Origin: Acidimicrobiia bacterium
GTDB taxonomy: Bacteria; Actinomycetota; Acidimicrobiia; Acidimicrobiales; Hopanoidiivorantaceae
Assembly: GCA_020027305.1 (NCBI GenBank)
Contig: JAHRAM010000001.1
Location: forward strand, 1 to 8,388
DNA length: 8,388 nucleotides
Direction: 5' to 3'
The translations under genes and the position numbers were made by a program. The notes beneath the pieces are model-generated. The model saw only the letters and a list, made by a program, of their open reading frames with translations, did no database searches and had not been told where the DNA came from. Position 1 is the first letter of the stretch. The number at the start of each line of letters is the position of its first letter. Shown here one piece after another: positions 1-5,493 of this stretch.

Positions 1-218
1 TACTTTTTCACATCCTACTATCTGGGTTGCTCATCTTTTTGGTGTTGCTTCATTCAGGCAGAGGGGGCGGATTGTCAGATATGTTTGGTGGCGGTTTAGG
101 GGCTTCAGCAGCAGGCTCAACTGTTATGGAGCGAAACCTTGACCGAATTACAATAGTGCTGGCTCTTATTTTTGCATTTGCCACTTTGACGCTCGCGCTC
201 GTATTTGACGCTGCCTAA
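1..218 (+). CDS. secG: SecG preprotein translocase subunit, 3' part
   Basis: SecG is the small membrane subunit of the SecYEG protein-export channel and assists SecA-driven translocation. The reading frame is already open at base 3, so the true start lies left of the window; 71 residues remain. They show the end of a first membrane helix (LLIFLVLLHSG), the Gly-rich cytoplasmic loop typical of SecG (GRGGGLSDMFGGG, then SAAGS), the conserved MERNLDRITI stretch, and a second membrane helix ending in LVFDAA. This loop and the 'ERNLDRIT' motif match actinobacterial SecG. A TTG at 27 is in frame but lies inside the first helix and is not a credible start. The tRNA gene begins 21 bases after the stop codon. 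Confidence 0.93.
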   Translation, partial: LFHILLSGLLIFLVLLHSGRGGGLSDMFGGGLGASAAGSTVMERNLDRITIVLALIFAFATLTLALVFDAA

Positions 219-239
219 AATTCTAGAATTAAAATCCCT

Positions 240-324
240 GTCGGAGTGGCGGAACTGGTAGACGCGCATGGTTGAGGGCCATGTGCCCGTTAAGGGCGTG
301 GGGGTTCAAGTCCCCCCTCCGACA
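240..324 (+). tRNA. tRNA-Leu, anticodon GAG
   Basis: A full class II cloverleaf can be drawn. The 7-bp acceptor stem pairs 240-246 with 317-323, with discriminator A at 324. The anticodon stem is CATGG/CCATG around the loop TTGAGGG, which puts GAG at 274-276 and reads CUC/CUU leucine codons. A long variable arm (CCCGTTAAGGG) is typical of tRNA-Leu. The T arm is a 5-bp G/C stem around TTCAAGT. The 3' CCA is not encoded (A is followed by CAC), so CCA must be added by tRNA nucleotidyltransferase. A TTGACG at 205-210, inside the secG coding sequence, could be the -35 element of a separate promoter, but the matching -10 (about 228-233) is poor, so co-transcription with secG is equally likely. Confidence 0.96.
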
Positions 325-343
325 CACTAAAATTGATTTATTT

Positions 344-379
344 CTTGGCTCAATTTCCAAACTTAATTTTTGGGCCAAG
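344..379. repeat. Inverted repeat between the tRNA and the converging Rrf2 gene
   Basis: CTTGGCTC (344-351) and GGGCCAAG (372-379) can form an 8-bp stem with one G-U wobble around a 20-nt loop. The right arm overlaps the last codons of the Rrf2 gene. Neither strand shows a T tract directly after the stem, so it is not a standard intrinsic terminator. It could protect a 3' end or stop one of the two converging transcripts. Confidence 0.35.
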
Positions 380-800
380 CAGATTTACCTTTGGCAATTG
401 AAACTAAATCTGCAAGCGTAAATGAGTCAAGAAACTCTCGCATCTTGCCACCAGCTTGCCCCCAGATTGCCAGCAGCACACATTGCCCTTCGTGATCGCA
501 GGCTCCATCAGTGTGGGGCTTTGAAAAATCTCCAGCAGTGATTGGACCATCAACCGAGCTAACAATTTGACTCAAATAAATTTCTTCAGGTGGGCGAGCA
601 AGCAGATAGCCACCGCCTTCTCCGCGCTTTGATTTCACCAGCCCTGCTCCTTTTAGCGAAAGGAAAATCTGTGCCAAGTAAGGTTGGGGAAGCCCTGTTC
701 TTTCTGCCAGTTCCAAGATAGTTACTGGTTCAGTGGTGCTACTTAGTGCCAACGAAAGAAGGGCTCGGCTAGCATAGTCGCCTTTGGTGGATACTCTCAT
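363..800 (-). CDS. Rrf2/IscR-family transcriptional regulator
   Basis: This 145-residue protein has the length of a typical Rrf2 regulator, a dimeric DNA-binding protein that often senses iron-sulfur cluster status, nitric oxide or redox state. The N-terminus MRVSTKGDYASRALL, the winged helix-turn-helix (about residues 26-70, TILELAERTGLPQPYLAQIF then GLVKSKRGEGGGYLLARPPEEI) and the following VDGPI motif are diagnostic. The sensor region has only Cys101 and Cys107, five residues apart. Aligned through the following hydrophobic/Trp motif, they match IscR Cys98 and Cys104. The IscR Cys92 position is Pro95 and the His107 position is Leu110, so cluster binding, if any, needs other ligands. The ATG is preceded by GTAGGAT about 8 bases upstream on the minus strand, a fair ribosome site. 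The gene lies 108 bases downstream of the candidate structured RNA, which may be its leader. The target genes are not evident here. Confidence 0.92.
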   Translation of the reverse strand: MRVSTKGDYASRALLSLALSSTTEPVTILELAERTGLPQPYLAQIFLSLKGAGLVKSKRGEGGGYLLARPPEEIYLSQIVSSVDGPITAGDFSKPHTDGACDHEGQCVLLAIWGQAGGKMREFLDSFTLADLVSIAKGKSAWPKN

Positions 801-907
801 TTATATAATCCTACAACAGAAAAATATTGCTGATGGGAAACAAAGAATTCACTTACCCACTGAGTAGATAAACAAAAAGGAGGTTTTCATCCAAAAAATA
901 TGTGAAC

Positions 908-948
908 AAAAAAAAATGGGTCCGGGATCAGTGGCCCCTTTCGGGACC
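908..948 (-). terminator. Intrinsic terminator at the 3' end of the structured RNA
   Basis: On the minus strand GGTCC (948-944) pairs with GGACC (923-919), and inside it GGG (938-936) pairs with CCC (926-924). This gives an 8-bp G/C stem with a 5-nt bulge (CGAAA) and a 9-nt loop, followed after two bases by nine Ts (916-908). The stem reuses both arms of the GAAA-capped hairpin at 931-950, so the two folds exclude each other. Confidence 0.6.
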
Positions 949-1200
949 ACTTCCACTAATTTTTGCAAATTAGCGGTGCTGTTCGCCCCAGGGGGTTCCC
1001 AGCGATTCCGGGCCTCGCGTATAAACTGTTCAGTTTTTCTAGGTTCTGCCGCTTGGTTTCCCAGTTCGGCTCCTTCTAGCTCCCAGTTAAATCTCCACTT
1101 TCGAGTTGCCCTTCAAGTTTCGTTCAACCAAGCTCCAACCTCTTGGTTGGTTCCGCTTTGCTTTTTCAAGCCCACTGCTTCCGATTGCCGTCTCCGACTA
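908..1200 (-). ncRNA. Candidate structured non-coding RNA (~290 nt), family unknown
   Basis: This gap segment has no credible protein but strong RNA structure on the minus strand. GC is about 150 of 283 bases by hand count, against roughly 25-33% in its flanks. The minus strand is rich in A and G, and only about 16% U over 1021-1200. Hairpins, 5' to 3' on the minus strand: GCTT-GAAA-AAGC (1160-1171); an 8-bp stem CAACCAAG/CTTGGTTG (1125-1149); a long branched helix from 1024-1028/1084-1088 through 1039-1043/1072-1079 and GCCG/CGGC to a GAAA-capped tip (1054-1063); GCTG/CAGC (978-1003); a 10-bp stem with a GCAA loop (953-976); and an 8-bp stem with a GAAA loop (931-950). A terminator and nine Ts follow. 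The last two stems keep G-U pairs only on this strand. The landmarks of tmRNA, RNase P RNA and SRP RNA are absent. The 5' end is uncertain (about 1200-1225). It may be a free RNA or the leader of the Rrf2 gene. Confidence 0.66.
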
Positions 1201-1341
1201 TTTTTCACAGCTAGCGATAAAACTGTATTTTTTATACTTATTAAGAGTATGTTCTAAATTTTTAGCTCGTGTTATAGAAATCACAAAATCCACAATTTAT
1301 TCACAGAAAAAAATCTAAATTTTTGTTTTTCCACAAAGTCT
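1201..1341. other. AT-rich spacer with DnaA-box-like 9-mers and an imperfect palindrome
   Basis: This non-coding block between the structured RNA and the phosphodiesterase stop codon is about 25% GC. Compared with TTATNCACA it holds TTTTTCACA at 1201-1209 (8/9), AAATCCACA at 1286-1294 (7/9), TTATTCACA at 1297-1305 (9/9), TTTTCCACA at 1327-1335 (8/9) and CTTTACACA at 1340-1348 (7/9). Another, ATATCCACA on the minus strand, lies just inside the neighbouring gene at 1365-1373 (8/9). Arms ATACT (1234-1238) and AGTAT (1246-1250) form an imperfect palindrome overlapping a minus-strand TATAAA (1231-1236), which could be the -10 element for the structured RNA; no convincing -35 is seen. Confidence 0.4.
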
Positions 1342-2142
1342 TTACACAGTCGCCCATAGATTTCTGTGGATATACACCTCTTTTAATGTCGAAGGCACGT
1401 CAGTCATTATTCCATCCACCCCTAAATCTAACAATCGATTCATCTCATCTTTGTCATTGATAGTCCAAACATGCACCTTCAAACCTTTTGCATGGGCAGC
1501 CTCTACGAACTTTTTAGTCACCACAGAAAATTTTAGAGAACCAATTTTTAACCAAGGGGGGACTTGCAAACAACTAAACCTTGAATTGAGTTTGGGCTTT
1601 GATTTCTGCTTTGAAAAAACCGAAAAAAACGTCGCCAGATAAACCCTAAGAACTTTTAAGATGCCCGCTGAGATAACAACGTCTCCACTCATTAGTCTCT
1701 GCAGTCGCTTTTGCCTCCAACCATAAAAAGAGCCAATACAAACTCGGTCTTCCATCTCTAATTTTCTTAGCAAGACAACTAACAGTGGAATACTTTCTGA
1801 ATCTTTCGGGTCAATGTTCCAAAAGACATTATATTGCTCTTTGAATTCCTTAAAAATTTTATCGGCCCGAGGTATTGGTTCTCCACCAACCCTTAATTTT
1901 GAAAGCTCTTCCCACGTCATTTTAGAAATTTTTGAACGTTTTCCTGTTAGGCGAGTTGCCTTTTTGTCATGAAACAAAACTAGAACATTATCCTTGGTTG
2001 AGACCACATCGGTTTCTAAATATCTGTAGCCCAAATCAATTGCATTTTGAAATGCCTTTTTTGTGTTTTCAGGCGCTTCTAATGCTCCGCCTCGATGAGC
2101 AAACGCAATCGGTAAATTGCCAGAATTGTTTAAGAATCCCAC
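1342..2142 (-). CDS. Glycerophosphodiester phosphodiesterase
   Basis: This enzyme family hydrolyses glycerophosphodiesters, the deacylation products of phospholipids, to glycerol 3-phosphate and an alcohol, using a metal-dependent TIM barrel. The motifs are present in order: HRGG with His16-Arg17, PENT (Glu25), ETDV (Glu43, Asp45), the HD pair (His58-Asp59), WNIDPK (Asp111, Lys113; an acidic metal-ligand position), CLQVP near 191-195, HVWTIND (residues 224-230) and GVDGIMTD near the C-terminus. The 266-residue length and the variable, partly hydrophobic insert at about 160-190 before CLQVP suit the actinobacterial subgroup. No signal peptide is visible, so a cytoplasmic location is likely. 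The start is GTG at 2142; no other start lies between it and the catalytic HRGG, and no Shine-Dalgarno site precedes it. It is divergent from pyruvate kinase. Confidence 0.92.
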   Translation of the reverse strand: MGFLNNSGNLPIAFAHRGGALEAPENTKKAFQNAIDLGYRYLETDVVSTKDNVLVLFHDKKATRLTGKRSKISKMTWEELSKLRVGGEPIPRADKIFKEFKEQYNVFWNIDPKDSESIPLLVVLLRKLEMEDRVCIGSFYGWRQKRLQRLMSGDVVISAGILKVLRVYLATFFSVFSKQKSKPKLNSRFSCLQVPPWLKIGSLKFSVVTKKFVEAAHAKGLKVHVWTINDKDEMNRLLDLGVDGIMTDVPSTLKEVYIHRNLWATV

Positions 2143-2184
2143 AGAAATATTAAATGTAGTTTAGAATTGTAAATAGATTAATAA

Positions 2185-2213
2185 CGTTTATTTTTACACA
2201 AAAAAATTGTCAA
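2185..2213 (-). promoter_or_regulatory. Possible promoter of the phosphodiesterase gene
   Basis: A perfect -35 TTGACA lies on the minus strand at 2213-2208. With a 17-base spacer the -10 would be TAAACG (2190-2185), a weak match. An alternative -10, TACAAT (2171-2166), is better but has no good -35. The TTGACA overlaps the plus-strand -35 of pyruvate kinase, so the two promoters may compete. Confidence 0.3.
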
Positions 2214-2236
2214 AATGACTTTAAATAGATTTTACT
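2207..2236 (+). promoter_or_regulatory. Possible pyruvate kinase promoter giving a leaderless mRNA
   Basis: TTGTCA (2207-2212) and TTTACT (2231-2236) are spaced by 18 bases. Transcription would start about 2242-2243, almost on the GTG start codon at 2241. No Shine-Dalgarno site lies upstream of that codon, which agrees with a leaderless message, common in Actinobacteria. The -10 match is only 4/6. Confidence 0.4.
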
Positions 2237-2240
2237 AAAA

Positions 2241-3689
2241 GTGCGAAGAACAAAGACTGTAGCAACGATAGGGCCTAACTCCGATAGCCCCGAGGTTTTA
2301 GAAGCCATGATTTTGGCAGGAATGGATGTAGCCCGAATCAGCTTGGCACACAACACACTAGAAAAATCGCTTGAAAACTATAGAAACGTTAGGGCGGTTG
2401 CCAAAAAACTCGACAGAAATACTGGCATTTTGCTAGATCTCCCAGGCCCGAAAGTTCGAACAGCCACTTTTGAAAGTCAAGGATGCAATTTTGAGTGGGG
2501 GCAAAAAGTATCGCTTCGATATGGAAACGAAAAAAGCACCTGTTCTATGATTGAAGTTGACTATGAAGAGTTGGCAACCTCAATGGCGATGGGCGATACT
2601 GTTGGGTTTGGAGATGGGGGAGTCATCCTTCAAGTTGAAAATATTAAAGGTGATGAATTGGAATGTGTGGTTTTACATCAAGGACATTTGGTAGGAAGAC
2701 CTGGAGTTCATATTCCAGCAGAGCGGCTAAAGATTTCCACTCCCACCGATATCGACCTTGCCAATTTAGAAGTATTTTTAGAAGAAGGTCTAGATTTGGT
2801 CGCCCTTTCTTTTGTGCGAACAGCAGATGATATTTTTCGCCTTAATTTAGAACCGCCTCCAAAAGGTCCTTTGGTGATTGCAAAGATTGAAACCTCTCTG
2901 GCAGTTGAAAATCTGAGCGAAATCGTTGAAGCCTCAGGAGCTGTTATGGTAGCAAGGGGTGATTTAGGGGTGAACTATCCTCTTGAAGAGGTTCCCCACC
3001 TACAAAAGACAATCATTCAAGAATGCATTGCAAAAGGCCGCCCAGTAATCACTGCCACCCAAATGCTGGAGTCAATGATTCACGGGCCAACCCCAACACG
3101 GGCTGAAGTTTCTGATATTGCTAATGCTGTGTTTGATGGTTCTAGTGCTGTAATGCTTTCTGCTGAAACAGCAATTGGTACAAATCCTGTGAAAGCGATG
3201 GAAACAATGGTTCGTGTGGCAGAAAAAGCTGATGAACATTTTGATTCCACAACTTGGAGCGAAGCAATTGCAGCGCAAGGCCTAAAAGATACCGACAAAG
3301 ATGGCAACGCAAAAGAAAAGGCAAAAGAAAACATCACAAACGCCATAACAATGGCAGGAGCTCGGGTAGCAAACGAAATGGATTTAGCGGCAATCATTTG
3401 TATATCTGGCTCGGGATTAACAGTTAGATCGGTAGCTCGTTTTCGGCCAGGTGTGCCAATATTAGGGTTTAGCCCCGACCCACGTGTTATCGCACAGCTG
3501 AGCCTGAGCTGGGGGGTAACACCGTTTTATATGGAAGAATCTGGGCATTATGAAGACCGCGTGGCCGAAGCTATAAAGATAGCTACTTCAAATGGATTGC
3601 TATCCTCAGGTGATTTGGTGGCGGTTCTAGCTGGGCTACAAGAAGCAGCACGGGTTTCAGATATCATTTGGCTATGCAAAGTTCCTTAA
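2241..3689 (+). CDS. pyk: Pyruvate kinase, K+-independent type predicted
   Basis: The enzyme transfers phosphate from phosphoenolpyruvate to ADP, giving pyruvate and ATP, the last step of glycolysis; it is cytoplasmic and usually tetrameric. The 482-residue length is normal. Visible motifs: RRTKTVATIGP at the N-terminus, AGMDVARISLAHN (Arg32), the LDLPGPKVR strand (Asp66, Lys71), the B-domain lid about 72-165, the catalytic IAKIE (Lys215, Glu217), ARGDLGV (Asp241), TATQMLESM (Thr271) and PTRAEVSDIANAVFDG. The C-terminal domain is about 365-482. The residues that bind K+ in the rabbit enzyme (Asn74, Ser76, Thr113) are Ser34, Ala36 and Leu67 here, and Glu117 is Lys71, the signature of K+-independent enzymes. 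The GTG start gives the usual N-terminus beginning just before the first strand. A Lys-rich linker (about 350-364) is slightly unusual. Confidence 0.97.
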   Translation: MRRTKTVATIGPNSDSPEVLEAMILAGMDVARISLAHNTLEKSLENYRNVRAVAKKLDRNTGILLDLPGPKVRTATFESQGCNFEWGQKVSLRYGNEKSTCSMIEVDYEELATSMAMGDTVGFGDGGVILQVENIKGDELECVVLHQGHLVGRPGVHIPAERLKISTPTDIDLANLEVFLEEGLDLVALSFVRTADDIFRLNLEPPPKGPLVIAKIETSLAVENLSEIVEASGAVMVARGDLGVNYPLEEVPHLQKTIIQECIAKGRPVITATQMLESMIHGPTPTRAEVSDIANAVFDGSSAVMLSAETAIGTNPVKAMETMVRVAEKADEHFDSTTWSEAIAAQGLKDTDKDGNAKEKAKENITNAITMAGARVANEMDLAAIICISGSGLTVRSVARFRPGVPILGFSPDPRVIAQLSLSWGVTPFYMEESGHYEDRVAEAIKIATSNGLLSSGDLVAVLAGLQEAARVSDIIWLCKVP

Positions 3690-3786
3690 AAAAAACAAAT
3701 GAAGCTCTATAAGTTATTGTGCTTTTAGACATCACATTTAATGGGTATTCCACTTTCTTATGTTTTTAGGCACTAAATTAAATAAA

Positions 3787-3792
3787 TATAGT
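3787..3792 (+). promoter_or_regulatory. Possible -10 element upstream of the rhodanese gene
   Basis: TATAGT matches five of six consensus bases and lies in an AT-rich stretch 54 bases upstream of the rhodanese ATG. The -35 position (about 3764-3770) is a poor match. The 156-base gap after pyk allows an independent promoter. Confidence 0.3.
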
Positions 3793-3845
3793 ATCATCTC
3801 GCACTTGAACCAAGACAGCAAGAAAGAAAACAGTCGTACCAAATT

Positions 3846-4160
3846 ATGGAGATACCAGAAATAGAAGTTGCTGAACTAGTTGCACAAATAAATGATGGTG
3901 CGACAGTTTTAGATGTAAGAAACCAAGATGAATTTGCTCAGGCAAGAATTTCTGGCGTCGTTCATATTCCACTTGACGAATTAGAAGCACGGTATGCAAC
4001 AGAGCTTGATAAAGAAGTTGATTATTTCATTGTGTGTGCCAAAGGCGGAAGAAGCAAACAAGCAGCCGAATTTCTTTTTGGGCAGGGATATAAAGTAACA
4101 AACGTGATGGGGGGAACTGACGGCTGGATAGAGCTAGGCAATAGCTATGAATCGGGATAA
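3846..4160 (+). CDS. Single-domain rhodanese-like sulfurtransferase
   Basis: Rhodaneses carry sulfur as a persulfide on an active-site cysteine and move it between donors such as thiosulfate or other sulfur carriers and acceptors. This 104-residue protein is one rhodanese domain: VLDVRNQDEFAQARI (residues 21-35), the VVHIPLDEL motif (38-46), the active loop CAKGGRS with Cys64 and Arg69 (C-x4-R, the length typical of sulfurtransferases rather than Cdc25-like phosphatases), and a final MGGTDGW. There is no signal peptide, so it is probably cytoplasmic. ATG at 3846 is the only sensible start; a clear Shine-Dalgarno site is lacking. The RNase D-like gene starts 61 bases downstream on the same strand, so the two may share a transcript. 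The physiological sulfur acceptor is not indicated by the context. Confidence 0.93.
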   Translation: MEIPEIEVAELVAQINDGATVLDVRNQDEFAQARISGVVHIPLDELEARYATELDKEVDYFIVCAKGGRSKQAAEFLFGQGYKVTNVMGGTDGWIELGNSYESG

Positions 4161-4167
4161 GCAATTA

Positions 4168-4223
4168 AACATAAATTGGTAACCATAAATTGATGACCAC
4201 AAATTAGCAACCATAAATTAGAT
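4168..4223 (+). repeat. Four 14-bp tandem repeats leading into the RNase D start codon
   Basis: Four imperfect units lie head to tail at 4168-4181, 4182-4195, 4196-4209 and 4210-4223. Three begin ACCA(T/C)AAATT and the first is AACATAAATTGGTA. Units 2 and 4 both bring a GATG: the unit 4 copy supplies the RNase D start codon (4222), and the unit 2 copy opens a four-codon reading frame (4193-4207, MTTN and stop). The repeats replace any Shine-Dalgarno site. Confidence 0.75.
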
Positions 4224-5493
4224 GACGATAGATATAGAGTTTGATACCAGTAATTTAATTTTTACAGATTCAGAGCTAGAAAACCTACTTGAGAGCCTAA
4301 AAACTGAGTCTTGTTATGGGCTTGATACTGAATTTATTGGCGAAGGCAAACTTTATCCCAAACTTGCTCTAATCCAAATTTCTTGGAAACCCTCAAAAAA
4401 ACATTTGAAATTAAAAACAAGAAATGCACATGCAAAAAGCCCAGAAGAAACAACTGCCCTCATCGATCCCACAACTATTGACCCAGCATTGCTTAGCGAT
4501 TTTTTCATAAATGCTGGCACGGCAATTATGCATTCAGCTGCCCAAGACTTAAAGATTCTTAAGCAATATTGTGGCGCTGTGCCAAATGAAATTTTTGACA
4601 TTCAGACAGCTGCGGGGTTTATTGGGTTAGGACATCCCAGCCTCGGCCAATTGGTAAATGAATTTTGTGAAACAAGCCTTCCCAAAAAAGCACAGCTAAC
4701 TGATTGGCTGAAACGCCCGCTTACTCGCCGCCAAACTGATTATGCCCGAGCCGATGTAGCATATTTATTCCCCATATATGAGGCGCTAACCCTCAAGTTG
4801 AAGTCTAGGCAACGACTTGGGTGGGCTATTCAAGAATCCGAACAAATTCGCCAAACCAATTCAAAAACCACTGCCCCTTGGGCTTCAATTAGAAAAATAA
4901 AAACACTCAAGGGCAGGGCACTTGGTATAGCTATTAGCTTGGCGCTTTGGCGAGACCAAAAAGCAAAGGAATTAAATATTTTGCCAAGAAAGTTTTTAGG
5001 TGATGCAGCTTTAATTGTGCTGGCTGAAATGGCTCCAGAGTCAATGCAAGAATTGAATGATTTGAGAATACTAAAACGTTATTTCAATGGCACAAATAAA
5101 AATTCAAGTAATGGCAAAACAACTAGAGCAGAAATGCCCCGAAACACAGTATATGGAGAAATTCTCTTGCTTGTAAAGAGTGCAAAACCCGTTGAAGAAG
5201 AATATAGTGAAGGGCAAATTCCTGATAAAAATCAGCAGTCGGTATTTAACATAATTCTGGCATGGGCAAACTCTTATGCACTTTCATGTGATATTCATCC
5301 AGCACTTCTTGCCACTAGAAAAGACTTGATTGAATTTTTTGCACTAAATCCAAGCGGGCGCCTCACCGAAGGGTGGCGAGGCGAACTCTTGAGTGAAACC
5401 CTAAGCTTGATTGCTAAAGGAGATGCTTCAATTGCAATTGGGCAAAATGGAAATCTAGTTTTAGAAAAACGTTCGGGCAAATCGCTTATTTAG
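4222..5493 (+). CDS. rnd: RNase D-like 3'-5' exoribonuclease with HRDC domain
   Basis: RNase D trims the 3' ends of tRNA and other small RNAs. The protein has 423 residues, as in full-length RNase D. The N-terminal DEDDy exonuclease domain (about 10-195) shows all catalytic residues: GLDTEF (Asp35, Glu37), HSAAQDLKIL (Asp109) and TDYARADVAYL (Tyr174, Asp178). An HRDC nucleic-acid-binding domain follows (about 232-290, with ALWRDQKAKELNILPRKFLGDAAL), and a second helical region (about 335-400) probably equals the second HRDC-like domain. Between the strands LALIQIS and TALIDP lies an extra, basic stretch of about 20 residues (57-77, Lys-rich), longer than usual in this family. ATG 4222 is chosen because it precedes the first strand and the upstream ATG (4193) is closed at once by a stop. 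The DEDDy motif with HRDC separates it from oligoribonuclease. Confidence 0.93.
   Translation: MTIDIEFDTSNLIFTDSELENLLESLKTESCYGLDTEFIGEGKLYPKLALIQISWKPSKKHLKLKTRNAHAKSPEETTALIDPTTIDPALLSDFFINAGTAIMHSAAQDLKILKQYCGAVPNEIFDIQTAAGFIGLGHPSLGQLVNEFCETSLPKKAQLTDWLKRPLTRRQTDYARADVAYLFPIYEALTLKLKSRQRLGWAIQESEQIRQTNSKTTAPWASIRKIKTLKGRALGIAISLALWRDQKAKELNILPRKFLGDAALIVLAEMAPESMQELNDLRILKRYFNGTNKNSSNGKTTRAEMPRNTVYGEILLLVKSAKPVEEEYSEGQIPDKNQQSVFNIILAWANSYALSCDIHPALLATRKDLIEFFALNPSGRLTEGWRGELLSETLSLIAKGDASIAIGQNGNLVLEKRSGKSLI

Noticed and set aside
849..890. 13-residue leader peptide on the minus strand (MKTSFLFIYSVGK) before the Rrf2 gene
   Set aside because: No ribosome site, no run of regulatory codons, and frames this short are common by chance.
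900..905. ATG followed at once by TGA after a perfect AAGGAGGT on the plus strand
   Set aside because: The spacing of 15 bases is too long for initiation, and nothing downstream on that strand is coding.
929..950. Cobalamin riboswitch suggested by GGTCCCG and GCCACTG on the minus strand
   Set aside because: The two words are separated by a local hairpin, the B12 box (AGCCAGGAGACC-like) is absent, and the downstream gene is unrelated to B12.
908..1200. Assignment to tmRNA, RNase P RNA, SRP RNA or 6S RNA
   Set aside because: The RNase P GAGGAAAGUCCG core, a tRNA-like 3' end or tag-peptide frame for tmRNA, and the SRP GGAAG/AGCAG Alu-S domain motif were not found on either strand. The multi-hairpin layout is unlike the single long rod of classical 6S RNA. 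A divergent Ms1-like RNA cannot be excluded.
916..1257. 113-codon open frame on the plus strand (and a 70-codon one at 1106-1318)
   Set aside because: The translation is rich in Ser, Phe and Pro with no recognisable domain, no ribosome site fits, and the frame is the antisense of a strongly structured RNA whose low U content on the minus strand removes plus-strand stop codons.
3690..3730. Terminator hairpin after pyruvate kinase (AAGC/GCTT)
   Set aside because: Only four base pairs around a 15-base loop with a short broken T run; not convincing.
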